Shown here piece by piece: positions 51,671 through 62,960 of a stretch of 64,000 bases of DNA. This DNA is from Letharia columbiana (taxonomy: Eukaryota > Ascomycota > Lecanoromycetes > Lecanorales > Parmeliaceae). Below the pieces are notes generated by a model. The model saw only the letters and a program-made list of their open reading frames with translations. It ran no database searches and was not told the origin of the DNA. Position 1 is the first letter of the stretch. Each line of letters starts with the position of its first letter. Where the stretch lies: positions 558,001 through 622,000 of the forward strand of contig NW_023501052.1 of assembly GCF_014066305.1 (NCBI RefSeq). The letters run 5' to 3'. A program made the position numbers and the translations under genes.

Positions 51671-51830
51671 GGAGACGCACCGACGCACCAGAGCCCGGAG
51701 GCTCTTTTTCCCCTCGTAGACCGCAGTTCCCCTGGTGAGCCAAGGAAGAAGATTTAATCAAAGCTGAAAGCAGTGTGGCTGCTTTGGCCGTGGTCAGTGT
51801 CTTGAGGAAGGAAGGAAGAGAAGTGAGTGA
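51671..51830 (-). promoter_or_regulatory. Upstream part of the hairpin leader of the 50-51 kb gene
   Basis: Beyond the sixth array unit the full leader continues upstream: AGAGCC-TCCG-GGCTCT (51690-51705) and a CCTTGG-CTCA-CCAGGG hairpin (about 51730-51745), then the pyrimidine-rich CTTCCTTCCTTCCTCAAGAC block. AGAGCC/GGCUCU against GAGGC/GCCUC at 30.24 kb is a multi-position compensatory change. Confidence 0.75.
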
Positions 51831-53160
51831 GTGCGAAGGTCATTCGCATTAGCGGCGCGCTAGTGGATGGTCACGTGACGGCGAAGAGTGAACTTGCTTT
51901 TCAAGTAGCAGCTTTACTTGCTAAGGTCCTAGCTACGTTTCTAGATTATTTGATCATGAAGCGAAGTGAACACATGTGTCAAGCAAATCATCTCCTCCAC
52001 ACGATGGATTGAACTGCCTGAAAGTAATTCCCAACCCCCCGTACCGTACCTCTCTCCAAGCCCCTGCATGGGTCAGTCATGCTGGAGACTGACTCACCAT
52101 AAAGCTTTATCTAAAGCCCCAAAGGCTTGCCTTGTTTTTTTGCTAGTCCTGTCCTGATATTCCATCTGCTGACTGTGGGGTATGCCAAGGTCCGATTCAT
52201 CTTCCTCCTCAGCACACGTACTTCTTCTCTCAGTCCTTCACCATGGGATACTAGCCATGTATGCTCCAACTCGAGAGTCAGAGACCCGGAGGAAATGGGA
52301 ATGGAAATGGATGCTAGAACCAGCAAAGGGAGATGCTCGCGCGTTCCCCAAGTCCCAGAAGCCCAAACTCCAAATCTACACACTCACGGTGATCAGCAGC
52401 CAGTGCAGTCACATAGGCCATGAAGTCAACAAATGATGTACAAGTCACGATAGTACAATGCTCTTATCCGCAAATCTGAATCTCAACGTCTTTCAACCCA
52501 ATAGCTTCATGTCCTACAGACGCGGACAATCCAGTCATCCTGCTAGGGGATACAGAAACCCCCCTTCTTCCCCTGAAGATCGACAGCGAATCAAACACGA
52601 GGAGCGGACTTGTCAATAGAGCTGAGGAGCTCTATTTCCTACCAACGTTACAGAACCCGACATGACTTCTTTGAGTCCTAGGCCTCTAGTGGATGCCGCA
52701 AACCAAGCTGAACCAGCAAACGATGGCGAATCTTACTGGGGGATTGCTACAGAAGAATCAAACCTAGGCGACGAGGATACGCACATGCTTGAGAGGCTCT
52801 TACGCGTGTGTACCTTGCTACCAAGATACTAAGAAGTGGGAGGTGGAAGGGGACGAATATGTGGCCTCTAAGAGAACGAGCGTGGAGATGAAGCCGCATG
52901 GTAGAGAGAATGCTGGGACTCAGCAGAGACTTACCAAGAACAGCAAAGGATAAATTGATGATCCCAAAGCGATACCTAGGAAGGATTGCAAGAGGGTTGT
53001 TGGCTGGAGCAATGGCCCGCTGCACAGGACTGCAGACCAAAAGAAGGAGATATGTATGAGATTTGTATGAGAGATTTCAGTAGGAAGCTTTAGTGGGAGA
53101 TTCATGTGAAAATTTTCAATCTATGGAAGAATGTGTACTTGATAAGTTTTTGTCTTCACT
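51831..53160. other. Region without recognisable gene
   Basis: About 1.3 kb. Several short frames on both strands (for example 52111-52383, 52747-53040) show no domain, start context or splice pattern. I see no repeat linking it to the neighbouring units. Confidence 0.4.
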
Positions 53161-54949
53161 TCATTCGCTGCAATCTCTTCTTTGTATTTGGTCATAGCTA
53201 TGCACCGTCTCTCCTAGTTGCGCACTTGGGATGCCGCCCAGACTGATCACGTTCTCCCTTGATGCCAGCCGAAATCCATGGGGTGAACCCATACGCTGCC
53301 TGCAGAACAAAAGGCGCTTGTCCTCGAAGCGGCCATCATAGGAAAAGTCTCCAAACGCCAAGATCTGGAGCTTTGATAAACCTCTGGAACAGAAAGCCCA
53401 CCGGACGAAGTCGAACAGCTCAAAATTTGCGATGGCTTGCGCCGAGTGATTCTCCGGCCCCACGGGCTCAACAACCCCCTTCACGGTCCATTGAATCATG
53501 TTGTCTCGGAGCAATGTTTCAAAACCATACTTCGAACGTCTGATATGGAGAAGTTTCAAGCTCTGCGTAGAGGTGCAAGACTCCAGTATTTGTCGTAGCT
53601 GAGAGAGCGAGTCGTAGCATCCCAAGCTCTCAAGACCTGACTGTTGCATAAAACGGTGCATCGCCCCCTGTCGAACCGTAGCCCAAATCTAGAGTTGCGA
53701 GAGTCAGATCTCTATCTTCACTCGGGTATAAAGAATCCGGTTGATGGAGAGTCATTTCGTGGTACACTAGTCTCTTCATGGTCGATGCATGGCATAGTAT
53801 CGACTCGAAATATTGTTCTGTCGTTATCTCCCCTGATGGCGTAATCGAGAGGTACAGTTGCTGGAGGCTGTTGAACGACTGTAGAAATGCTGTCAAGCCT
53901 GAACCTCCCCAATCCTGTTTGGTAGCGAAGTCCTCCATCATAAGGTCTAGAGATTCGAGCTTGAGGGACTGGGCAGCATGGACGATAGCTCGCAGTAGAA
54001 GGTGTGTGTCTTTGCACCTGTGGATTTTCAAAGCGCGTAGTCGGCCGAAGTCGAATGCCAAAACGGTCGTATCAAGGTTCAACGGCAGACAGACGGCCGA
54101 GAGTGAGAGAGTGGTAAGCGCGGGAAAGGAGTTGATGGATGGATCCAGCGGAAGAGGTAAGACGTGTGTAGTAAAGGTGCAGGGGGTCTTCACTCGCCAG
54201 CCGTGTTTGACAGGCAGGGTTCACTGAATTCCGATCAATGAAGTCCAATTCCAGCGTTTCGAGGATACTTCTGTTTGCCGCAAGAAAGACACGCAAGGAC
54301 TCTAACTCTGATGCCAGTCTAGCACCTGTCCAGGAGAAGCTTCGAGGCGCTGGTGGTGGAATAGTGTAGTCTCCACCGTGAAACAACCAGTTTCTGTCGG
54401 TCGGAGCTCCTGTATTGAGGGATAGTGAATCGATCTCCGGCTGCTCTTGTTGTAGATGGCCCTCGACACCGAGTATCTCTTTGGGCATACAACACCCTAG
54501 ATCCCAACTACTTGTGGTCAGCAAGAACTTGAATGTCCTCGAGGAGAAGCGTACCGAAAGCTACGGAGAGCCCTAGGTTTGAGCTGCGCTAGTAAGGGCA
54601 ACATCTCGATTCTCAACGCGTCAACACCAGTTTCTTCCCACTCATATTCGCCTCCTGGATAAACGCCGTGGAGGCGACGATCTTCGATAATGCGATGGAA
54701 GACTGCATGTATCTTGAAATGCCTGACCAAATGGAGGCACTCGAACCTCGTTTCTTTCAAAGAGTCATAAGGCCTCGAGTCGAGATCTTGTATGGCATCT
54801 TCTTCTGCTTCGATGACCAAGGTCTCGAATAGAACGGGAGAGGCGACATCTCTCCAGTATTTCGAGACGCGACGTCGAGACGCGACGTAGAGACGTGAGA
54901 TCGTCCCTGGATGCAGCTTTGTTAGAACAGTACGGAACCGGGGAGCGTT
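53161..54949 (-). CDS. F-box/LRR-like fungal protein with probable frame damage
   Basis: Minus-strand blocks in order: RFRTVLTKLHPGTISRLYVA and YWRDVASPVLFETLVIEAEE, an F-box-adjacent helix pattern; after a GTACGC..AAGTAG intron, WDLGCCMPKEILGVEGHLQQ and LESLRVFLAANRSILETLEL; then LRR-like text (FPALTTLSLSAVCLPLNLDT, LRALKIHRCKDTHLLLRAIV); and FELFDFVRWAFCSRGLSKLQ ending at 53161. Two joins need a one-base change: near 54.22 kb, and at a GGGGG run near 53.66 kb where four Gs would give STGAMHRFMQQSG. The F-box itself is not clearly seen and the start lies upstream of 54949 or in a missed exon. A degraded relative is at 46.5 kb. Confidence 0.5.
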
Positions 54950-55767
54950 CTGTCACCTACCTGCTCTGCAGTGATCGCGCCTTTGTCGGACACTCCTTTC
55001 GCTTCGCTTCACCGGTTCGTCATCTCTGCAGCAGAGCAGGCTCGAAAGCGACAACCTTTTGACACAAGACAGGTACTGTGCGAAATGGCAACGTGAAGGT
55101 CACTGCACTAGAGATCTATCGTTCTCGCCAGCAACTGATAGTTAAGAAGGATGGTTATGCGGGTGTATATTTATACATATAGATGGGAAGATGTTGTAGG
55201 AGAGATGGTTTTGTTGGGAGTGGAGGGAATATATATAGTAGAGGATGCTTCTGGTGAATACACTTAGTTGTCACTGTGTTAAAAGGAATTCAAAGCAAAT
55301 TCACCTGCAAGGGAATGAATGTTCGCCGCTGTGAATATCGACCGAATGAATTTTGGCCGCTGTGAATACCAGATGTGAGTATAATTCACTTCTTTCTCAG
55401 ACTGCAAGCGATTCAAATTTGTGTTGCAGCCAAGCCTCGGACATAGGGGTAACAAGGGTATCCTAGTCATTTTTATTGCCATTCACATGTTCACAAGAAC
55501 AGAGGTTTAAAATACTGTAGTGGCAGGAAGCCAGCAATGATGTATACGCATGGCTCCTTGTGTAGTCCGTTCTGTCTTCTCGAGACAAAGGTAGCGCAAA
55601 CAGCAAGATAAATATCGCGGGCATCTTTCCAAGAAGCGTCCGATCTACCTGCTCGCCTTCTTCATTGCATCTGAGTTCTCGATCTCTGCTTCAAATATAA
55701 GCCTCACCACCCTGAGCTTGATCGGCTAGGAACAGCGACACTTGTTGGATGATTCATAACGACGTTC
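54950..55767. other. Intergenic region
   Basis: About 0.8 kb with 5' flank of the F-box-like gene and 3' flank of the HeLo pseudokinase. GAATGAATTTTGGCCGCTGT repeats part of the preceding GAATGAATGTTCGCCGCTGT 31 bp earlier, a small local duplication at 55315-55365. No gene recognised. Confidence 0.45.
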
Positions 55768-57718
55768 TCATGCATTGCACAAGTTCAACCTCTCAGCGAT
55801 ACTCCAAGCCAATCTTCGTCCCTCTTCATCCTCCAGACCGATATCGCTCGACATCTTCAAGCAATCTTTCACGACACCGCCGTAAATCGATCCACACTGG
55901 CCCCATAGATCAGGAACCAGCTTAGTGAGCACAAAGTGTCGAAAAGCATAGGCATCGTCCCACTGGCCATTCTCAAACGTCTGAAGACTCTGCCACAGTC
56001 CAATTTCCAAGAGCACCAGACCTAGTGAGTATATGTCGTAGCTGTGTCGGAAGCGACGGGCGGGGTTTGCCATTTTGTCCGGGTGTTGATAGATATTTAA
56101 TTGAGGCTTTTCATCGGCGTCGGAGCCCCATTCATGAGACCTAGATGGGCGAACCAGAAGTTTATCATGATCGGCTGTTTTTCCTACCTCAACCCGTCTA
56201 CTAATAAAGCCACCTGACCTTTGGACCTCAGGGCTCCTTGAGTAGTGCTGCGGCCCACGATCATCGTGTTCATTTGATTGGACAACGTCATCAGGCCTCG
56301 ACAACCCATAGCCCATGATATAGGGACGGCCAAGGTCCTTTCGGCGGTTCTCAAAGCTCTTGTTGTCAGCTGGTCGAGCTGGGAAGAAAAAGATGTTGTT
56401 GGAGCGGATATTCTTATGCAACCAGCCGCAGGTGTGCAGCACAACGATACTGTACACGAGCTTCTTTGCTAGATCGAAGCGAAAGCCGAGGTCAAGTATA
56501 GCATCAACATTGTCCAGGAGATGGGTCAATGAACTTGGTTTGCAGACGTGCCCGAGGTTTTCAGGGCGAGTGCGGCGCGCGAGATCGCGCATATACGAGG
56601 GCAGGTGATACACCACACCGTATCGAGAATTTGGTTCATCCTTAAACAGTCCGATGCAGTCTAGTATACGGAAGTCATGTGGACGATCGGGGACACTGAG
56701 GAAGTCTCCAAGTTGCTGGATTTGTTCCTCGGCGAGCTTATTAGGTCGACCTGCATGACCAATATAGGATTGCCACTCAACAAACACTATTTGCTGATCC
56801 TGCCGAGAGATTGCAAGCGTCCGAGGACCAGATGTTTTCACAACATAGTCCCTTTTATCAAGAAGACGCCAACGGGCTCGGAACCGCTTAGAAACTTGAG
56901 CAGGTGTAACCACTTTCGCTTTGAACCTGGCCATTTCCGCAATCCTTTCACGACCATCGGCCATTGGTGAGGACTTGTCTTTAGCAGCATCCTGGGCGGA
57001 GTCGGCCATGAAATGCAGATCGAGGAAGTTTTTGCACTGTGGTAAGGCAAAGGTAGGTAAACCCCGGTTTATTTGTGCTTGCGCCTCCCACGTGCAAAGA
57101 CGAACAAGATCATCATTGTACTTTCTGAGATCCTTGAGGAGTGTTTCAACATGACCTTTGCCTTTCAAACTCCATCGACATTTCTGAAGAAGCGACATCT
57201 TGTTGTTGTAGTCATGGACTTTCCGATCCATTTCTCCGTTCTTTTCGTTTCGCTCTGCTGGTGATGGACTCCGTGACGGATCACGCCCCTCCAGTAGAGC
57301 TCGAACATTTCGAGGTATATGCGGACTCTATAATTCATGAGCCCTGCTGCTGTAATGCTACAGACTGCCCACTTACTCTATCACCTTTCGAATGATAATT
57401 GAAACAGATGCCGTATTTCCTGTCCAACCCCTTGATGTCCGTAAAGATCTCGGATATGGCGCAAAGGGCCTCAAAGCAACCATACAACATGGGTCCCCTC
57501 AGCAGATGGATTTTGAGCTTCTCGCTTCGCTGGTCTTTCGCTTGATGGATTTCAAAGTGCTCGCCCCAAACCTCTAGAGTACACCCTTCAATCAGCACAT
57601 CTCGAGCTGCTTTCTGGGCATCCGCTGGTGCCTTGTAAGCGTCTGAAAAGATCTTATAGCCTTTTGCGCATGTAAAAAACATGCCGACTACTGCGAAGGA
57701 AAATGAGGCAGGATCCAT
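55768..57718 (-). CDS. HeLo-domain pseudokinase (Het-s-type N-terminus)
   Basis: Exon 1 57718-57377 (114 codons), intron 57328-57376 (GTAAGT..TTATAG, 49 bp), exon 2 57327-55768: 633 aa. The N-terminus MDPASFSFAVVGMFFTCAKG is the HeLo start seen in HET-S, a domain that forms membrane-damaging helical bundles in fungal incompatibility and cell death. The HeLo-like helices run to ~aa 230 (VRALLEGRDPSRSPSPAERN, then LLQKCRWSLKGKGHVETLLK). A kinase-like fold follows (~aa 330-625): the catalytic loop reads HKNIRSNNI (~aa 417; HRD Asp replaced by Asn) and the DFG position reads MGYGLSRP (~aa 454), while YDIYSLGLVLLEIGLW is the usual helix F. It is therefore probably catalytically dead and regulatory. 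Confidence 0.82.
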
Positions 57719-58035
57719 GGTGGGATGGATTGATCAAGCCGTTGTTAGGTTTGAGATTGGCAAATGCAGCGCTTGAAGGTTGGACAGGGAGGGATGGATA
57801 CCTGGTGGATAAAGAAAGCGAGCGAGTCATAGTCAGATGTCAATCCTTGCTCAGCCTCATGTTGGCAGCCGCCAATGTTCCTATGATATCATCCTGCATA
57901 TTCAGAATGGCCGAGTCCGTCCGATACACCAGGCGTTACTTGACCGTTGCCAAAAGAATACGACTAACAGAGGCCGTTTTCTCATTCTCCACCTTCCCTC
58001 GACCCTCCCGACCCTCTTAGCCATACAACTCAATA
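57719..58035. other. 5' flank of the HeLo pseudokinase
   Basis: About 300 bp of divergent spacer. No feature recognised. Confidence 0.5.
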
Positions 58036-59084
58036 GTGGTGCAGTACGAGTACAGGCGGGCGCCGCTTCGAAGAAAGCTCTGTGAATACTGTAAGATTAA
58101 CGAATCGACATTACAGTGTACGTGTGACAGCGTTATCTGTAGTTACTCTCATCAGATCTCTGAACAGATAATCGTCGTTACAATTAATAGGTCTCAGAAG
58201 AGGAATGCGATGCACGTGACCGCGCGTGATGCGCTTAGCAAACGCGAGTATTGCTCCACCGAGTCCAACCTTTCTACGCGTCAACCTTTACCTTGGCCGA
58301 ATCCCCAGCTCAAAGCGTGCGCAATTGTCAACTATACGCCCTCGCATCCGCCTCCCTCCCTCCCGCACTCGCCCCATCCTCCTATCAAAGGCCACAGCAT
58401 CCTCTATGCTGCCGCCTGGCCCGCTGCAGCGTCTCCCGCTACGTCCAGACCCCCTCAAACTACGACTTTGGTCTCAAACACCGCCTCATCCAATGCAGAA
58501 CAAACATTGAGCCGATTGGACACCCGCCCCCACCGCTTTGAGCTCCTCAAAGGCTGCGTGTTCTACGAGATGCCAAGGGAGAAAAACATGGTGAAGGAAT
58601 GGGGGAGGACCGTGCTCGCGTTGATCAGCATGACTCTAGATGCGGGGCAAGATCTGTGATGAATTGGGGCAACGGGAGGTGTCGAGGACAGTGCTGTTTC
58701 CGCAGGAGAAGTGTGGATCTGCAAGGGAGGTCGTGAACCAGATCAGGGCACCGTGCTCCATTATCTCTTACCCCTTTTGGCGACTTTTGGGTGGTCGAGA
58801 AAGCATGGACGGCTTACAAAAGCTTCAAGTTGTCTTCAGACACGCCTCAAACCTCTGAAGTGAGGGGTGGGCTGCCCGAAGAACATGTAAAGAGAGCTAC
58901 TGTGAAGTCTTTGGAGATGCGAACAGGAAGGAATTTGGTCTCTGTGTTTAATGCTCGTTGGGAAGAATATTGCCAAAAGATGTGTGGACCAGAGCTTGGG
59001 ACTACGACGTGGCTATGCTTCGGGAAGATGGGTTGGATAAAGAGTCTGCAGATGACGAAGGAAGGGGATGAACATGAGGAGTGA
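58036..59084 (+). CDS. Unrecognised coding patch, structure unresolved
   Basis: A 207-codon frame (58036-58659) ends in RFELLKGCVFYEMPREKNMV and ALISMTLDAGQDL, and a second (from ~58.77 kb) reads FGDFWVVEKAWTAYKSFKLS, then RATVKSLEMRTGRNLVSVFN to a stop at 59084. Both tails have protein-like composition and could be exons of one gene, but I cannot place a splice pair with confidence. The upstream part is Pro/Ser/Thr-rich in several frames. No family recognised; could be pseudogenic. Confidence 0.3.
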
Positions 59085-59207
59085 GAGACGTGGGAGAGCT
59101 AGTGAGTATATATCAGGAATGGTACATATGACATTGCGAACAATATGGTTCTGAATCTAGCATTTAGAATAGTCAAAGACACGCTTGACTATCATCTGAC
59201 TGCCCCA

Positions 59208-60950
59208 CTATGCAGGAACAGCCTCTGACACTCGCTCTTCACTCCGGTTCCTGCTCAACTCCGCAGCCAGCCCGTCCGTTGCCGAGCGAGTCACAATGTT
59301 CAACTCAACTTCCGACCCAATCGCGTACACATGATTCTTCTCCCGCTTTCTCTTGTAGCACGCTCGACAGGCGAATACACAAAGCACAAGATGCAGCAAT
59401 CTAGATCAAGATTTGGCGTCCATCAGCCACTTATCACATCATGTGAAAGAGACCCTACTTACGCCATCAAGTACACAAAGACCAGGGCCAAAAAATTCAA
59501 TCCTCGCAACGCCTTCATATGGGGTTCACACTGCACGGGTCCATCTTGATCTTCGCCAGGGATCGGGGGCCCGATTGTGATGCACTGTTCATTGAAAGTG
59601 ACAGAATGTCTCAAACTGATCATGTCGTTCCACCAGAATGCTACTATACCGCATAAAAGGAGGAGGGTCGAGCAGAGGAGTTCCAGAATGATATGGTACC
59701 CATTACGAACCTGAGAGGCCGTGATTAGAGGCCGAAGAAAAACAACGAGGGTCCAGAAGAAGCAGGCAATGACCTGGGTGTGATACTTTGTCAGAACAGT
59801 GGTATTGGATAATTGGCGTACATCAGGGACCTACCAATGCGAGCATGACAGTGATGCTGATGTCGAAGCCTGAGGGTGGCTCCCACTCCCCATTTAAAAA
59901 ATATGTACCCAAGCCCCGGGTGTTGGGTATCCATTTGCGGTAAAGTGCGAACAAAACGGCCCAAAGGATGATGCTGATGAGCTCCAGTAAGAGAAGTGGG
60001 ATGCGGATGCCAAGGAGATTGCTTTGGCCATCGCTTCGCGAATCGAGGCGACGGGCGAGTGTCTTGATGAAAGTAGGTATCCATTGAGATATCCTTCTTC
60101 TCGCAGCCTCCGAGTAGCCACTGGTTCGCAAGGCAATCGCAAAGAGGATGAAATGCAGGATCCTACTCGAACATTAGCCGACGGTGTTAGTTTTCCCTGC
60201 CTAAAATAAATAGATAGTTACCTACCACGAAAGAAACGCATTAGCTACATATCTTCTGTATCTTAGTGTATGCGCTCGTGCAGTCTGGTTGAGCAAAACC
60301 TTGTCCTTCGCACTCGAAGCCTGTGACATCCCATAAAGCATTCATATTGTCCAACGAGCTCGTGGTAGCACAGGCGAAGAGCGCAACCCAACATAGGAGT
60401 TCGCAGCAGACGTGATAGACGGGGTAGAGGCTCGAGGTAGTGAATGATGGCCGCAGGAGAACGTATAGCGTCCAGGGGAGTGAGAGCATGAGCTATGCAT
60501 AGAAGCATGTAAGCAGAGCATAGATCTAGGAGGGTGGGAGGTCTGGAAGACGGACAATAGCGATCAAAGCCGCAGTCGTTAAGTTGTCATGATATTGTAC
60601 TTCGCCGTAAGTAGACACCCATCTTTGGACCAATTCAAAACGAACGCTGAAGCAGATAACGCTGACAAGGTCGAAGAGAAAAAGGAGAAGACGGATTGGT
60701 TGAGTGCTAGGGTAGCCGATGGCACACTTTTGAAGACATCTGATGAAAGACATCGTGTCTTCGAATCGCTGCAGTGGTTGAAATTGATGAATGAGGAAGG
60801 GAGGCCGCTGATGTACACATATACTTGTTCATACATCGATGTTACATGCGACCCTCCGTACCTAAGTTGCCCATTCGCGTAGGTCGGCTGAGAGTTGTCG
60901 TTGAACACGAGATGGGGCGGGGGATTTCTGAATACGAGGTCGATCGGCAT
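59208..60950 (-). CDS. Eight-helix MARVEL-like integral membrane protein
   Basis: ATG at 60950 (MPIDLVFRNPPPHLVFNDNS). An intron 60740-60861 (GTACGG..CATCAG) joins to RCLQKCAIGYPSTQP and helix 1 (LLLFLFDLVSVICFSVRF). The protein contains two copies of a four-helix unit: helices ALIAILMLSLPWTLYVLL, YPVYHVCCELLCWVALFA, FLSWILHFILFAIALR; then IRIPLLLLELISIILWAVLF, ITVMLALVIACFFWTLVVFL, YHIILELLCSTLLLLCGIVA, FLALVFVYLMALLHLVLCVF. Matching loops carry Cys (FECEGQGFAQPDC and ITIGPPIP..VQCEP). A basic cytosolic tail (CYKRKREKNH) follows. Between helices 3 and 4 one base must be dropped (TGTAGCTAAT near 60.25 kb) to avoid a stop. MARVEL family assignment is by layout only. Confidence 0.55.
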
Positions 60951-61690
60951 TGTTGATGTGACGGAAATAGCTCCCAAACGTCCCGCGATCGCGCGCTAAG
61001 AGCAGTGAGCCACGCGGCCGATTTTGTTGTCGAGCTTTTACTTCGATAAGAACGGTATAGGTTTCGAAGATTTGTTGGATAAACAGGATACTAGCTGATA
61101 CTCTGGGATTAATTCTGCTGTTTGTCTATCTGGACTGCCAGACATGCTGCGAGAAAAGTTTGCAATTGTAAGTTTGCAGTTGTTGCGGTACGAATCCCAA
61201 ATATGTTGTGTCATGACAGCGGAAACTTTCGACTTGATGACCATAATTTGGGCGCTTGAGACTGCCACTTTCCTGGTAGCTTGCCTACTATTTTGGCGCT
61301 CAGCGGGTCACACGCTACCCTTTCTCGTGTCAAAGAGTTTTATGCGTCGTAGCTACCATAATAATATACGTAAGAAAGGAAGAGCAGATGCTGGCAGTGA
61401 GAAGTTGCGAGGCCTCGCCTAGTGCGGCTACGAGAGAAGGTTTGGCAGAAGGGCGGCTACGGGCACTCTAATTCGCGTGCTTTCTCCGACGACTGTCCAT
61501 CATTGCTACCATCGTCAATGTGAAGACGATATCATTGCCTTTTGTGTGCAAGAGTCCCAAGAAAGAGATCGTTTCGTCGAGCGTTGTCATGTCCCATAGA
61601 ATTCCCATATCTTTGATTGTCGGCGCTCGGGATGTGTTTTTATGAATTGCAAATTAAATAAGAATGCTTGGCAAAGCTGACCCAGCTCCG
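60951..61690. other. Promoter side of the membrane-protein gene and spacer
   Basis: About 0.7 kb. A 92-codon plus-strand frame (61144-61422) includes a hydrophobic stretch (FDLMTIIWALETATFLVACL) but has no supporting context. I see no certain gene. Confidence 0.4.
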
Positions 61691-62960
61691 CCTCCGACTT
61701 TTTGTTAGCGCTATTCATAGAAAATTGTAGAGAACGTACTTATTATTCTTGCAATAGCCACTGTCGTCTACTATCTTAGTTGAATATTCGCGATACTGAA
61801 GCTAGTAGGTATATACGCTTTTTCTAGTATTTTGCCTTAGCCTTTACTCTAGACGCGATATTATTATTTAGAAAAAATCTCTCTATACGCCAGCGTATCT
61901 AACTCTTACTTAAATTTTATTAGCGACCTAAAGTTATAGCTAGAGATACTCGTTTTAGTATATTAATAGCGTATCGATAGAAGCGAAATCTTATTATCTA
62001 TAGTGATATCGTAATCTCTTATAATAGATATATTTATATATAAGGGCAATATTATAATCTCTTATCTACTATTTTAAACGCTTTTCTTAACTATTAGCGT
62101 TAAAAGTCGTAGCTATATTAAGATAAATTAGCGCGATTCTTAAAAGAGAAGTAGAATATCGAGGTTTATAAGTTTATCGTCTATAGGACTCTAAAATAAG
62201 CTAGAGTTATATATAAGAAGGATTAAAAAATTAATTCTTAAAGTAATATACTTTATATTATATAATAGACGTTTATGAATTAAATTAAGACGAAGCAACT
62301 AGTCTTTATTAATAAGTCGTTATTTAAGTTATAAATAATGTAACGATCTATAGTCTATACTTCTATCGATAACCCTACTTAATATTATAGTAATATAAGA
62401 TAAGATAATACTTTTAGTATTCTATCTATATATATCACTGCTTAATACTTATTCTATACTAAAATTAAGAAAGATTATTATAGTAAGAAAGATATTCTCG
62501 ACTAGCTAATTAATCGATTACTTTCTCTTTATAACGAGTATTTTAAAAAGCGTAGTATTATTGTTCTAAATAATATTAGCGTTTATATCGATTCTCGTAT
62601 TATTAAGATTATATAGATTAAAGACTATCTTATTAAATATCTCTCTTTATACTCGTCTAACTATAATTCTATCGAATTAATATTTAGTATTCTTAAGGCG
62701 TAGATACGACGTTATTTTAAGACCTTTTAATACGTCTTTTAGAATAACTTTAAAGAATTTCTAAAGTATACGATTGATATTAATAGTTATAATAGATTTA
62801 CGATAAAGTATTTTAAGTATAGCACTATAAACTATATATTTAATAGTAAAATTAAGATATTTAAATAAGATTTAAAGTATTTAACTATGGAGATTATAGA
62901 GTAATTACGATAAAATACTATATAATATTAATTAAATCCCTTACTTTATCTTTATTCTTA
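61691..62960 (+). mobile_element. RIP-degraded Tc1/mariner-type DDE transposon
   Basis: In very TA-rich DNA one frame still reads RSIIVLNNISVYIDSRIIKI, then YLSLYSSNYNSIELIFSILK and IRRYF (62550-62730). This is the second half of a fungal mariner-type DDE_3 domain (functional versions have VLDNASIH.. and LPPYSPDYNPIE..W). The changes expected from C-to-T mutation are visible: D to N, P to S or L, and W to stop. Upstream text (KKDYYSKKDILD, LLSLYNEYFKK) and downstream text (FLKYTIDINSYNRF) stay in frame. Terminal inverted repeats could not be found. Confidence 0.7.

Noticed and set aside
21000..52000. Starship giant transposon
   Set aside because: I found no tyrosine-recombinase captain (DUF3435-type) and no pair of flanking target-site repeats in the window. 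Ends could lie outside, but there is no positive evidence.
58165..58230. Enoyl-CoA hydratase-like peptide (VVTINRSQKRNAM)
   Set aside because: The flanking frame shows none of the following crotonase motifs and is Pro/Ser-rich; the short match is probably chance or a very old relic.
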